From positions 496,001 through 560,000 of the forward strand of contig CAJNOJ010000016.1 of assembly GCA_905250025.1 (NCBI GenBank): a stretch of 64,000 bases of DNA. The letters are read 5' to 3'. Each line of letters opens with the position of its first letter. Positions within the stretch are counted from its first letter, which is position 1. A program made the translations under genes and the position numbers. The stretch comes from Adineta ricciae (Eukaryota; Rotifera; Eurotatoria; Adinetida; Adinetidae). The notes under the pieces are model-generated. The model was given only the letters and a program-made list of their open reading frames with translations, ran no database searches and was not told the DNA's origin. This document shows, in pieces, positions 10,977 through 21,877 of the stretch.

Positions 10977-13293
10977 TCATAGAGAGTTTAAAAATGGTAA
11001 ATACTTCGATTTGTCGGGAAAAATAGCTGTCGTGATTTTTGGTACGGTGAGAAATATTGGATAAAGACCTAAGACAATATGCATAGGAAAATATTCATAT
11101 AGAATTGAATAATACTCACTGTGAGATGATGGAATAGATAATGTCGTTTGCTTTCTTTCTCGACAAAAGCCAAAATGTTCTGCGGTTATTTGTGCTTGCT
11201 CCACTGATAGTTCAACTGTCGTACTAGTCGATCTCGCAATACTTAGATCGGCACTTCTGCAAAGACTACGATACGAACGTACACTCGCTAATCGATTCGC
11301 TTCGTCTTCTCGTTGACTTAAAACACTCAATCGTCGATCTCTCTGTAATTTTGGGTTACGTTCTTTGATTAACGTCTGAATATCTGCATCTAATTTATAA
11401 AACGGTTTAGATTCATTTAATTCACACTGTCGAAGATCAAATGTTAGACGAAATCGTTTGATGAATGACTTTGCAAAGTCCGGGTAGATTCGTAAAACAT
11501 AGAGTAAATCATCACGATGTATTCGATTCAACGTACAATAAGTTAAACCTCGTACAACACATTTGGATTTATCTGCAACTTTTGAATGCAAAGGATTTTC
11601 TCCAAATGTGTCATTCCGACCGAGTATCGCCAGTAGTTCATTGTTTTGTAAGATTTCCACTTGACCACCACGAATAAAATAAATTGAATTAATCACATCA
11701 CCTTGATGAATGAGTGCATCGTTCGGTGGAACATGTGTTGATTTGAAAAGCAAAGCTAGCGCACGCAATGCAACTTCACTTGCATCTTCAAAAACCGGAC
11801 AATTGTTCAAAAGTTCTCGATTCAGATGTAAACATATATCGGCTTGAATGCATTCGGGAAATGTCTTCAGTATACTATTCATATCGATACCTTTCGTGTT
11901 TTTCCATTCGTGTTCAAACGAGTCTTCCATTCGTTTAGCTAATTGTTTATTAACACGATGATGCTTAATAAAATCATCGATACTTTGCTTCATTTCTTTT
12001 AACTCTTCGGCACCTTGATATAATTTGATAATAATTGTTGTTACACTTCCAAGTATAGATGCACTTAGAAATGAGCCAGCTAACATTGATAGAATCGAGA
12101 AAAGTTTCTCCCCGTTCGTATTCGCGGCGACATTACCAAATCCAACTGATGTCAGCGATGTCATAGCAAAGAAAAGCGCTGTTAAATATTTCGATTTCAC
12201 ATCCGGTCCACTCAATGTATCATTAGCAAGGTATGGCATTTCGTACTTCTGTGCCAGATGATCTAACCAAGAATATTTGACGGATAGATTCGGCCTTTCA
12301 AGAATAGCAATAAAATGAAAGATACATGCGAGCCAGTGTGCAGCAATAGCGAAGAGAAGCATAAGAAAGATCAGGACAGCAGAGCGATATTCGGTGTTTT
12401 GAAAATTTCGAATGAATTCGATTAAACGTAAAAGACGTGCTAATTTAAAACAGTTTGCCAGACGCATTGTCTAAAATCAGAAAATAAAAGCCATGCTTTC
12501 CTAAATGCGATTTTATTTATGTAGCATTGATCATACGGAATGACTTCCATTGCCATAGAAAAGAATATCCCATGGTAGAGCGCCGAGAACATCAGCACCG
12601 AAACGTCTCCAGGAATCAATAACGAAATGTTTGGCAATTAAAATTGGACTGGTTATTACTTCATTAGTTTCTTTCAAAACAAACGTCGTTCTAAATAACA
12701 ACAACGTCATTGATTACGTGCTAACTGCTAGAAGAACTCACCGAAAGCTAATTAAAATATCAAGAATAAAGACCGTATCTACCAGCACATCGATGACAAC
12801 GAGCAAATGAGTACTCGTTCTTTCTCGATTGAATTCTCTGGTTGATGCTTGTGCATTCAAATTCGATCGTTTTTGATCTTCATCAGATAGAAATGAAATT
12901 GTATATGGCGTGATGATTCCTGTGTATAACACGAGTAAAATAACAACCCAGTCCCATCTTAAAAACAGAGAAAACAATGATGAGCTCCGAGCGTGCAGAT
13001 TAATCGAATCATTAAGCTTACACCGCTTTAAAAGGTGAATAATGAAGGATAATGAATCGTTGACCAATTCGACGTGAACTAGCTGTTGTTCCTGGTATGA
13101 GTCCTTGAGAACTAAGTACGGGTGAAACACTCGATGTGTCACTACTCTCTTCGGAGGCAGCCTAAAAGTAATGAAAATCTATAATTATGTGAAAAGTTCA
13201 ATTATTAATTACGGAAAGGCGTTCGCGATCTATACGGAAATGAATACGAGTTTCAGCTGAAGCAAATGATGACAATCGTGATGGTCGCCGCAT
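10977..13293 (-). CDS. ERG-type (KCNH) voltage-gated K+ channel
   Basis: Six exons (13213-13293, 13022-13161, 12742-12957, 12537-12690, 11120-12470, 10977-11068) join in phase to 677 residues. HYSPFKAV|WDWVVILLVLYT is the typical ERG lead into S1. ILISFRTTFV ends S2, and S3 has the DSWRRFGADVLGALPWDILF motif. S4 (about 197-220) carries regularly spaced Arg residues. The pore has the selectivity filter TSVGFGNVAANT, then S6, a C-linker and a cyclic-nucleotide-binding homology domain (GDVINSIYFIRGGQVEIL). The N-terminus before S1 is only about 75 residues, so the PAS domain of long KCNH channels is absent or lies in exons I did not find. It forms a tetrameric plasma-membrane K+ channel that repolarises excitable cells (family knowledge). 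Confidence 0.9.
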
Positions 13294-14793
13294 TCCGATG
13301 ATCTGAATCGCTTTTTTACTTATCTCTTATAATCATCTTATTCTTTCATCCAAAAACAAATCACAATCATCTTTTTGACAATTCAGAGAACTGATAAATT
13401 GCGAACACATACTTCTAAAACTGAATGATTTCTCATTAAAAGGAATGAAGACAACAAAAAAAAAGGAAAGAAAAGACGATGTTAGTGTTTATTGAATTAT
13501 TTTTATCTCAACAAAATACTAAAGTGCTAATCAATTGCTGATTAGTGAGAACATTCTTTCTATTGCATTATCCTACCATCGTTGCTGAACGTCGATGACG
13601 TTGTTTACCATCGATGTTCAATCCAAGAACATCTTCCCTTCGAATTTCTCCCACAGTATTCATCGTCTTCAGCACGCGTACCAACTGTTGAGTACGCATT
13701 ACCTAAGTATAAAACTGATTGTTACGGAAGAAAAACTAGCATGTCTTGTCGGTTTTATACCGTATCGTGAAACGATGATCTTTTGTTCATGTTGCCAGGT
13801 TGTCGTATCATTTTTTCTTCAGTAGAATCGATCGATTTTCGAAACATTGTCTTCTCCATGAGTGAAATGAATATCTCGACAAAGATATGACAGTTTTCTT
13901 CATATTCACTATCATTGTTCGATGTCAACAGGCGTAAAAAAGAAATCAATCTGTGCGATACATGTTATCATAGAACTGAGTCTTTCAGACGAACGAACGA
14001 TCGATCGATCGTCCTAGTTAATATACTTACAGAAAAAAAATCCACTTAAAGAACAAGATCGTTTTCCTATTCAACAAGCAAACAAACGATTGACAGTCTT
14101 TTTCTCTTCGTTGTGATTTCTCGATAACAATACGCGTTCGATTTCAGTACTAGATGACGAGCAGAACTAACTAACTTATAGAGTATTTTATACTCCCCGC
14201 AACGACACGCACAAATCAGATAAGGATACTTTTCCTATACGTCAATTTTTTATCTTTAGAAATCATCGCCATCTTGTATGGAGACAACAAATAAATCACA
14301 TTTCTCGATGTACAATAATAAAAATGTTGCTCCGGCAGATCGGTACTTCTTTCCGACCCGCTCATTTTCGTCATCGCAACTTGTTTGTGACTAAATAAGT
14401 CTTTTATACCGCTTAGAGTAATTGATAAGTAGTTTTCTGGAAGTCCTATGGTACACGACATCTATAGTGCTTATACACTTTTTATTTTTCTCCTTTCATT
14501 TTCATTTTCAAAATATGTGAAGACAAAATGCATGGTACGCTCTCTTCATTGTGTAGTCGATTTGCTTGTTGATTACCTGAAGAAGTATGGTAAAAAAAGA
14601 TTTCATGTTGCAATGACGAAAGTGTGTGGATTTGTAGGAATACTAGTCCACCAGAGCAACTGCTTGAAAATTCCACGAGAATCTGAACTCCCGTAGAGGG
14701 TTGCGCTTATTTATGAAAAACTTCTATGTACATCATGCGTGGTTAAATCAATAAATGAGTACAAAACACACTTTCTTTTTCGTATGCTTAATG
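13294..14793. other. Intergenic 1.5 kb, no gene seen
   Basis: Lies upstream of the ERG channel and downstream of the HipA-like gene. Open frames are all under 85 codons, with no motifs or supportable exon chains. It contains a CGAACGAACGATCGATCGATCG palindromic run near 13990. It may hold the channel promoter and 5' exons. Confidence 0.45.
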
Positions 14794-16545
14794 TTAGAGA
14801 CGAGTATCCTCCTCTTCTTCTTCTTCTTCTTCTGTTTTTTGTGGGCGAATACTTGTAGATCGAGGTTCAATCCCCCATTGTTTTATATAGCGTCTTGCAA
14901 TATCACGTTGTCGATATAAAACACTGTGAATACGATTGTATTGACTAGTTGATAATAAATCTTGCACTTCGGTTATCAACCAATCGATTTGTTCGTCAGT
15001 AACAGATGCAAAACGATTTAGCGTTTTTGCAATCAACGCACGATCTTCTATAGGTAATTTGCATAGATATTGTTCAAACTTCTTCGCTTGACCAATTGGA
15101 TCGAATTTGACCACTGCTAGATGTTGACTATGGAATTTGTTAGCGAAAACACTGAGACCATTGAGTTTGCCCATTCCAAAGCATGGAGAATGGTCGATGA
15201 GATGTATTTTTAATTTCACATTTTCCTCTTCGACCGAAGTATCTTTTGGTATGGTGATCAGAATATTTCGTGGATTTCGATCAACATTTTGTATAATGTG
15301 ATCGAATAGATCCATGCCCTCTAATAATGGATCAGTAATAACAATCTGCTGGATTTTCTTTGGTAAATCCATATAAGTCAGTGTTTGTTCGTCTTCTTCG
15401 GCAACATCTTTGTGTAGACTTACAAGTTTATCTTCATAGATTGCAATCTGCACTTCATTTATAGGTAAACCGAGTAGTTTTCCCAAGACATAAGCTAACC
15501 ATTCATTGACAGCACACAGAGCATGATCTTGTATTTTCACCAGAAGTCGTTGATTTTGTGGATCTTTTATCCAAAAGGAATCACTACTATAACCTTGATC
15601 ATCATTCGCACCAGCATATTTCCAGTCAGGTGTAATTTCAATGAAGGGTGATCTGAATAATTCATCGCTCGGGTGTTCTGTTGATGTGAATTGATTTTGT
15701 TTCGCAGCGCCTTGTTTCACTGCTTTAACAACACTTTCACTAATATGCGTGTTTCGTGCAAATAGATCAACGACATAAAATGTACCGTCTACTGCGAATT
15801 TCAATGGACCGCGTAGCCATTTAACAATATTATTCGAAAGACGAATTTTATGGCTAATTTTTGGTGCTTGTTCAGAACTATTAATTTCAATCACTTTCTC
15901 CTCCGGACGTTCTTCACTAATATCAAAATCATTCTCGTTTAGATCGATAATCGACGGACTGATTTGTCTGACGAGTAAATTAGATAACGTTGTGTGAGCA
16001 GTCGTTTGTGGCGTAATGCTTTCTTTCGGAAGGCCTGCAAGGGATAGTAAGCAATTTTGTCCAGTCGACTGTAGTGAATCCATAGTACGTGTCGATGGTT
16101 GTGAGTGTGATTGTCGTCTTCGACGGCTATGATGTTTGATTTCTTCGAACAAGAGTTTTAATTGCTCAACGTCTTCTTTTAAATGTTCGATATCGTTCTC
16201 TAAATGATCATTCAATTCCGGATTGAAAGCATTTGATATGGCCATCAGTTGCCCTTTCAAATCTTGTGTGTCATCATTGATTAGGTGTTGTAACTGGTGT
16301 TGCACTGCCGTTGCTGTCTGTTCGATCTGATCGGATTTAACTTTGAATTCATGCAACTCTTTGATTAAATCGAATATCACGTCAGCAGATAGTTGTGAGA
16401 TTAATGATTTCAGTTTTTGACATAATAAATCTTGTGTTTGAATGATGCCTTCTGTATCTTCTCGGAATTTCCTTTGTTGATCCAAACAGTCGTCATAAGC
16501 CGAACTGTCATCCGATGATCGGTGAACTGTATCCGAATTAGCCAT
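14794..16545 (-). CDS. Coiled-coil protein with HipA-like kinase fold
   Basis: Intronless, 583 residues from the first ATG (16545). Residues about 25-145 form a long coiled coil (heptads in LENDIEHLKEDVEQLKLLFE). A low-complexity linker follows, with a basic RRRRQ patch. The C-terminal ~300 residues look like a HipA-like / PI3K-related kinase fold. They show a WIKDPQNQRLLVKI strand with a possible ATP lysine, the helix NEWLAYVLGKLLGLPINEVQ, the loop DHIIQNVDRNPRNILI (D..N, catalytic-loop type), and IHLIDHSPCFGMG (the metal-binding Asp, DHS for the usual DHG). The tail is a Glu run. HipA-like kinases are mainly bacterial, and the lack of introns beside intron-rich neighbours fits transfer, but this is inference. 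Substrate unknown. Confidence 0.7.
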   Translation of the reverse strand: MANSDTVHRSSDDSSAYDDCLDQQRKFREDTEGIIQTQDLLCQKLKSLISQLSADVIFDLIKELHEFKVKSDQIEQTATAVQHQLQHLINDDTQDLKGQLMAISNAFNPELNDHLENDIEHLKEDVEQLKLLFEEIKHHSRRRRQSHSQPSTRTMDSLQSTGQNCLLSLAGLPKESITPQTTAHTTLSNLLVRQISPSIIDLNENDFDISEERPEEKVIEINSSEQAPKISHKIRLSNNIVKWLRGPLKFAVDGTFYVVDLFARNTHISESVVKAVKQGAAKQNQFTSTEHPSDELFRSPFIEITPDWKYAGANDDQGYSSDSFWIKDPQNQRLLVKIQDHALCAVNEWLAYVLGKLLGLPINEVQIAIYEDKLVSLHKDVAEEDEQTLTYMDLPKKIQQIVITDPLLEGMDLFDHIIQNVDRNPRNILITIPKDTSVEEENVKLKIHLIDHSPCFGMGKLNGLSVFANKFHSQHLAVVKFDPIGQAKKFEQYLCKLPIEDRALIAKTLNRFASVTDEQIDWLITEVQDLLSTSQYNRIHSVLYRQRDIARRYIKQWGIEPRSTSIRPQKTEEEEEEEEDTRL

Positions 16546-17129
16546 GTTTAACAAGTTGAAAAGTGAACTAGAAGGCAACAATCGTGTTTTCGATTGGAAA
16601 AGGTTGAGTAAATACCGCTCGAAAGTGAATCAACTCGATGACTTAATCTTAAATTTCGACGTTCTATTTAAAAGCTTATTTCTCTCACGTCACGAGTCAG
16701 TTGTACGGTAAAGTAAAAGAACGGCTCTCATTCACGTTGTAACTGTACGACACAACATCATTCATTGTCATTCTTGTGCTATTTTCGAACTCAAACTCCC
16801 TCACATTGCCCGTTAGTTATGTTACGCATCTTAACAAATATCACGTTTTTGTAGTCTTACCTTATCAAATTGAAGTTAGTAATTTAAAACATTCACTTAG
16901 TGCAAGCCGATTTCTTCTCTTTTTTTTTTACAAAATACTCTTAAAAAAACAGTTTTTTTTTCTTTGCAAGAAGACGAAAAAACCTGATGTAAATATCAAG
17001 TTGAGATGAGTGCGTTCTTTTTCTTTTCTATTATTCTCAATGGTCGAATACTTGTGCTGACTAATGCTCAATAATAAAACATATTATAAAAAATTTACTA
17101 TTTCTTTCGCGATTTCACATTGTATAGAT
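16546..17129. other. Intergenic, no gene seen
   Basis: Lies between two minus-strand genes. It should contain the promoter of the HipA-like gene and the 3' end of the transporter (AATAATAAAACATAT near 17070). An open frame at 16776-17009 (+) is AT-rich noise. Confidence 0.5.
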
Positions 17130-18353
17130 TTATTCGAGAACATGACTTGAAGATAAACTAGCAGCAACAATTGATCCGCTAGCAATCCCAAAGTACAACG
17201 CAGAAGCCATCAGATAAGCAGCTTTTTCATAATTATTCACTCCGACGATAGCCGATGGACGATACATGAACGCAACAGTTGCCAGAAGGCCATTAGTAAA
17301 TCCTAGTAGAGTGATTAAGAGCAATAAAAAGATATTGTCAATCCCATGCCGGAAAATAATAATCAGAACGAAAAATGTTCGTAGAATCGAAGCGATAAAC
17401 AAGATTTTCGTGGAAAAATATTGATAAATTTTGATCGCCACTATTCGTCCAACTAAATCACCAAGATTAAACGTTCCGATAACAAATGGTGAGCACCACC
17501 AAAGGTGTCCACCATACTGAAACCAACCATGTTTCGAAGCATTACAAGGAATACCTGGCCATAATAATAGAGTAATAAATAGTGTATAAAATTGTACAAA
17601 TAGATGTGGTTTAAGAATTTTTGTTAGTTGCCAATAGGAGAGTTCATTTCTAATCAGATGTAAGTCAACAACATCATCATGTTTCGTCTGTTTGAACGCG
17701 ATCATTTGCTGTTGGATTCGAATCTGTATCGAAGGTATATGTATCAATTGATAATAGACATAAATTGCAAGAAAACTCAACAGAATTCCAACACTCATAA
17801 ATAGAAAAAACGATAATTGATCCTGATCGATATGGCTATGAACAAGTAAGACAATTAAACGTAAAATTGTATTGATAGACACATTTAAAAAGCCAGCAAT
17901 AGCATTGCCCACTTGAACAGCTTGTGTAAACGATCCAATTGGAAATAACCCACTAATTGCATAAACTGGCGATTCAGTTAACGTATTTAAAGCTCCGACA
18001 GTTCCAAAGGCGATTAATAAAATAATAGGATTTTTCCATGACATAACAAGAATTCCAATGATGATATATCCAAGAAAACCAGGTATGATACGTTTAGTAA
18101 ATCCATATTTATAAAAACCAAACAGTTGACCTATGTGACAGAATAACATCACACTGCCAGCTAACACCGTTCCCCAAAATTCTAATCGACTCGTTGGAAA
18201 ATACTTGATGTAATAATTCTGTGCAGACATTAACGAATGATATGTCCATAGAACGACTAAATTAAGGAAAAGTAATCGCCAATAGATTCCTTTGTGATCT
18301 TTAGAAACATCAGCATGTTCTTCGTCTCGTGAAACCGTGTTAACTATCTTCAT
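17130..18353 (-). CDS. Equilibrative nucleoside transporter (SLC29/ENT)
   Basis: Single exon, 407 residues, about 10-11 hydrophobic membrane segments. ENT hallmarks are present: QNYYIKYF after TM1, the TM4 region ALNTLTESPVYAISGLFP followed by QAVQVGNAIAGFLNVSINTI, the TM7-8 region LFITLLLWPGIPC, the TM8 motif PFVIGTFNLGDLVGRIVA, and the C-terminal LLGFTNGLLATVAFMYRP. ENT proteins carry nucleosides and nucleobases down their gradient across plasma or organelle membranes. The length is a little short of the human ~456, mainly from a short loop 6. The ATG at 18353 is the first in frame. It is divergent from the ankyrin/armadillo gene, with 382 bases between the starts. Confidence 0.9.
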   Translation of the reverse strand: MKIVNTVSRDEEHADVSKDHKGIYWRLLFLNLVVLWTYHSLMSAQNYYIKYFPTSRLEFWGTVLAGSVMLFCHIGQLFGFYKYGFTKRIIPGFLGYIIIGILVMSWKNPIILLIAFGTVGALNTLTESPVYAISGLFPIGSFTQAVQVGNAIAGFLNVSINTILRLIVLLVHSHIDQDQLSFFLFMSVGILLSFLAIYVYYQLIHIPSIQIRIQQQMIAFKQTKHDDVVDLHLIRNELSYWQLTKILKPHLFVQFYTLFITLLLWPGIPCNASKHGWFQYGGHLWWCSPFVIGTFNLGDLVGRIVAIKIYQYFSTKILFIASILRTFFVLIIIFRHGIDNIFLLLLITLLGFTNGLLATVAFMYRPSAIVGVNNYEKAAYLMASALYFGIASGSIVAASLSSSHVLE

Positions 18354-18735
18354 TGTGATTTATCGATCGAATGACCGGTCGAAATATGTGAGAGAACGAA
18401 AAGAAAGAAAGGAAGAGAGAGAGTGTGTGTGTGTGTGCAAGGCGATTTGATTGTTTCTCGACAGTGTTATAAATTTAGAATGTCAATGTCAACTTGATGT
18501 TGTTTTTTTATATTCATTTTCCGTATTAACGTTGAACGGCAAAAAAAAGAAGAAAAAAGGAAAAAATGTTTTTCATTAAGACATTTGCTCATTTCTTATC
18601 GTCGGTATATACAGAAGAAAAGAAGAAATTGAGTTATAGCAACAAACATACGTTTTTCTCGTCTTGTCAGCGTTCATTCTAACAAAAAAAAATCGACTGT
18701 TGTGACAACTATACCGACGTCTTATCGAATTAACG
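18354..18735. promoter_or_regulatory. Divergent intergenic (probable two-way promoter)
   Basis: Separates the head-to-head ENT (-) and ankyrin/armadillo (+) start codons. It includes a GAGAGAGAGTGTGTGTGTGTG microsatellite stretch at about 18413-18438 and A-rich tracts. Promoter role is inferred from position only. Confidence 0.4.
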
Positions 18736-21531
18736 ATGCATCCATCGGCATACAATATCGAAGTAAATGATGAACTGACCAAAGTCAACGTTTATGACGA
18801 CAATGGTTATCTTCCAATTCATCGTGCGACATTCAATGGTCTCGACGGAATTGTCAAGAATATTTTGGATGATGCGGAGAAAAGAAATGATTTAAAATCA
18901 CAATTAGAAGCCATCACACATGATGCTGATGAGTTTACTCCTTTACTACTCGCAACAACATCTGGACGATTAGAAATTATCCATTGTTTATTAGAATATC
19001 CTGTTAATTTGCACGCCATCGACGCCAACGGAAATGGTAGTTTTCATTGAAATACTTTGCTAATGAGAACAAGATTTTCTTTTGATTAGATATTATTTCC
19101 ATTGCTATTCTTTCTCAAAACGAACGTACTGTTCGCTATTTACTTGATTTACCAATTCTCACCGAACAATACAATGTTTGGAAATCGTTATTGAGATTAT
19201 TTGTTTCGATTAAAGATGAAGAAAGTATCATATGTGGTCGCATGATTGAATCTTTAACGCGTCGATCGACACCTAATTCTCCGATAAGTCCATATTGGCT
19301 TCCGTTGTTGAAAAATGGTTTGCTATCAACATTGATTCAATTGTTTACCGTGACGAAAAATGATGATATACTTCAAACAACACTCATTCTTCTTTACAAT
19401 GTCACAACCGAAGTTCCCACGGTGAAAAGTGAATTAAAAACGATTAAAAATGCATTCAGTGCCATGTTAAAGCATACGCGTTCGACAAATTCTGAAATTT
19501 TAATTATCTTAGGTCGTGTGCTACTCTGTTTGAGTACAGATAAATCTCTGATTGAGTCGATGGTTGAACAAGATCTCATTGAATCATTAATGAAACTGAT
19601 TACTAAAGAACATTCATCCCAGATCATTTGTTCGTATTTCGATTGTCTGTCGAATGTCATTTCAAACTCATCTACATACCAACAGAAGGTCGCCAATTCG
19701 AAAGATTTCCTTCGTCTACTGATCGAAGTTTATCTCGAAGATTTCGATTTAAATCTCTCTCTCTCGGTCATTCGTTTCATTCGTCAATTAGTGAAAAACA
19801 GTGAATTAATACAAAATATATTGGCACATTATGGCGTATGCGATCATTTACTTGGAGCATTGACGGCCTCGTCAAAAGAACTACAACACGTATCAATCGA
19901 AGCAATACAAGCGTTAAGTCATAAGAATCCACGTGTTCAAGATATTCTTCTACGTGAACATGCGATTGAACAATTATTAATTCTGTTGGATAAAACGAAT
20001 ATGTCGACGTTACAGATTGTTATTGTTTGTACATTGTGGACATTGTGTGAGACGAGTTCCTCCCGGAAACGTGATGTTGCAACGAAAATTGGTGTGAAAA
20101 AGTTAATAGGATTCTACATGTTAAAATCCGACGAGCATTTATTAGCTGTGACTGAAGCTTTGCATGAGTTAACCAAAGGTGCAGCGACGATTAAGATGAA
20201 CATTCAAGAAGAGATCAACGATGCGCAAGGAATTCCATATTTGATACGTTTATTGAAATTGAATAACGAAACATTAGTGTTAACCGTTCTCAAAACTTTA
20301 CAATTGGTCTGCTGCGCACCCGGTTTCGTTTCGAATCACGCCAATCAAGAAGTTATTCATAACAACGACGGAATCAAATTAATTGTCGCATTAACCATGC
20401 ATGCGAAAAGCGACGTCGTACAAGTTGAAGCAGCTCACTGCTTAGCCTGCATTGCTTTGGGTAATAGTGAATGTTCGACGATTATTGAGAATACATTAGA
20501 TTTTTCCTATTTACATATTATTCATTTGACACAAGCAACGAATCTCGATGTACAGCTGAAAGCATCAAATACATTGGCGATATTTATGTACAATAATTCA
20601 CATATTCAGTCATATTTAAGTAAATATTACCAACTTTCGTTTGATTATTTTGATAAGTTTCTCCAAACCAATGATGAATTTACTCGATGTACGGCTGCGT
20701 TTCAGGTCTGTTGATAAAACTGAATCAATCGTTCTTTTGATCGATTGAATATTTCTTAGATTGTTGTACTATCGAGCTTGATTTCGGAACAAAAACGATC
20801 AGTAACAACAGCAATCGGTTGTGGACTTCTCATGGATACACTTCGATTGTCACAAGTTGATAAAGTCAAGTCTTTAGCAGCCGAATGTATCGCTAGACTT
20901 GCACATATGAAATCAGGTCTGTTACATTCATACGAAATACTTTACCAAGCAACTATTTTTGCTTTCATAGGCTCAGAAGTACATAAACATACCGGTGTTC
21001 CACAATCACTGATTGCTGTCGACGTGATTGATTATTTATGTAATCTATTTTCGTCTTCGAATGATATTACGATTGGCAATGCCTCTGTAGCACTGGGATT
21101 TTTATCGTATATACCTGAAGGTCGACGAAAGCTACTGAACAGGTATAAAATATATAAACACATTTGATCAATTCACCGGCGAATGAATATTTAGATGTCG
21201 AAGTGAGCCGGATATCATGAGTTTCTTAAAGATATATAATTGTTTACCCGGTGCTCCGCCGCGTTTGTCTCCGTCATTGATCGAAGATTGGGAAAGATAT
21301 GACGTGCTAAAACTACCAAAGTTACGGTAAAATATTTTCCTTCATCAACAATCCATTTCTACCTGTCTTTGCCTTTTTTTCAGTTCGCGAGGATCAAATC
21401 TTCGATATTTTCGCGTATTTTCCAACAACATCGAGCGCTTACGCGTTGCACCTCCGTCCACTCGCGTCAAAGAACAAACCTCAACCAATACAAGTAAATT
21501 CTATTCATCATCTATACGCCAAAAAATCTAA
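18736..21531 (+). CDS. ANKAR: Ankyrin and armadillo repeat protein (ANKAR-like)
   Basis: Exons 18736-19036, 19090-20705, 20760-21142, 21195-21326 and 21384-21531 join in phase to 859 residues. The first ~125 residues hold ankyrin repeats (GYLPIHRATFNGLDGIVKNI and DEFTPLLLATTSGRLEIIHC). The next ~600 are armadillo-like helical repeats (for instance IVALTMHAKSDVVQVEAAHC and IGNASVALGFLSYIPEGRRK). The tail LPGAPPRLSPSLIEDWERYD and the ankyrin-then-armadillo order fit ANKAR, though the protein is shorter than the vertebrate form. A 54-base stretch at 20918-20971 (GTCTGTT..TTTCATAG) could be an in-frame intron, giving 841 residues. The biochemical role of the family is poorly known; it is likely a scaffold. 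Confidence 0.8.
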
Positions 21532-21877
21532 TTCTTCGTTTTTTACACCGTACTATGTTCCTATTGACTCAAATAAATATTTATTCATTCATTTTCATCG
21601 AATACTGAGCAACCCGTCTTCTGTGAAATCGACTGTAATATGCAGACATAGAAAGTAAAAAAAAGGATCTATTCTTTATTTCCGTATCATTATTTATTCA
21701 TTGGCACATGTTGTCATGATATATATATAAATAGCTTTCTGATTTTCCCCTTTGGGATGAGAATGTACCATAATCACTGGAAATATGTACGTCATCGAGA
21801 TACGCACTTATTTTTTTAGCTTAAGAATTCTTTGCTCACAAAACAAAAAAGAAAAACGAAACAAAAAAAACATGTCT
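21532..21877. other. Intergenic between convergent genes
   Basis: 3' flanks of the ankyrin/armadillo gene (+) and the GPCR (-). TCAAATAAATAT near 21570 is a likely poly(A) signal. No other feature seen. Confidence 0.5.
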
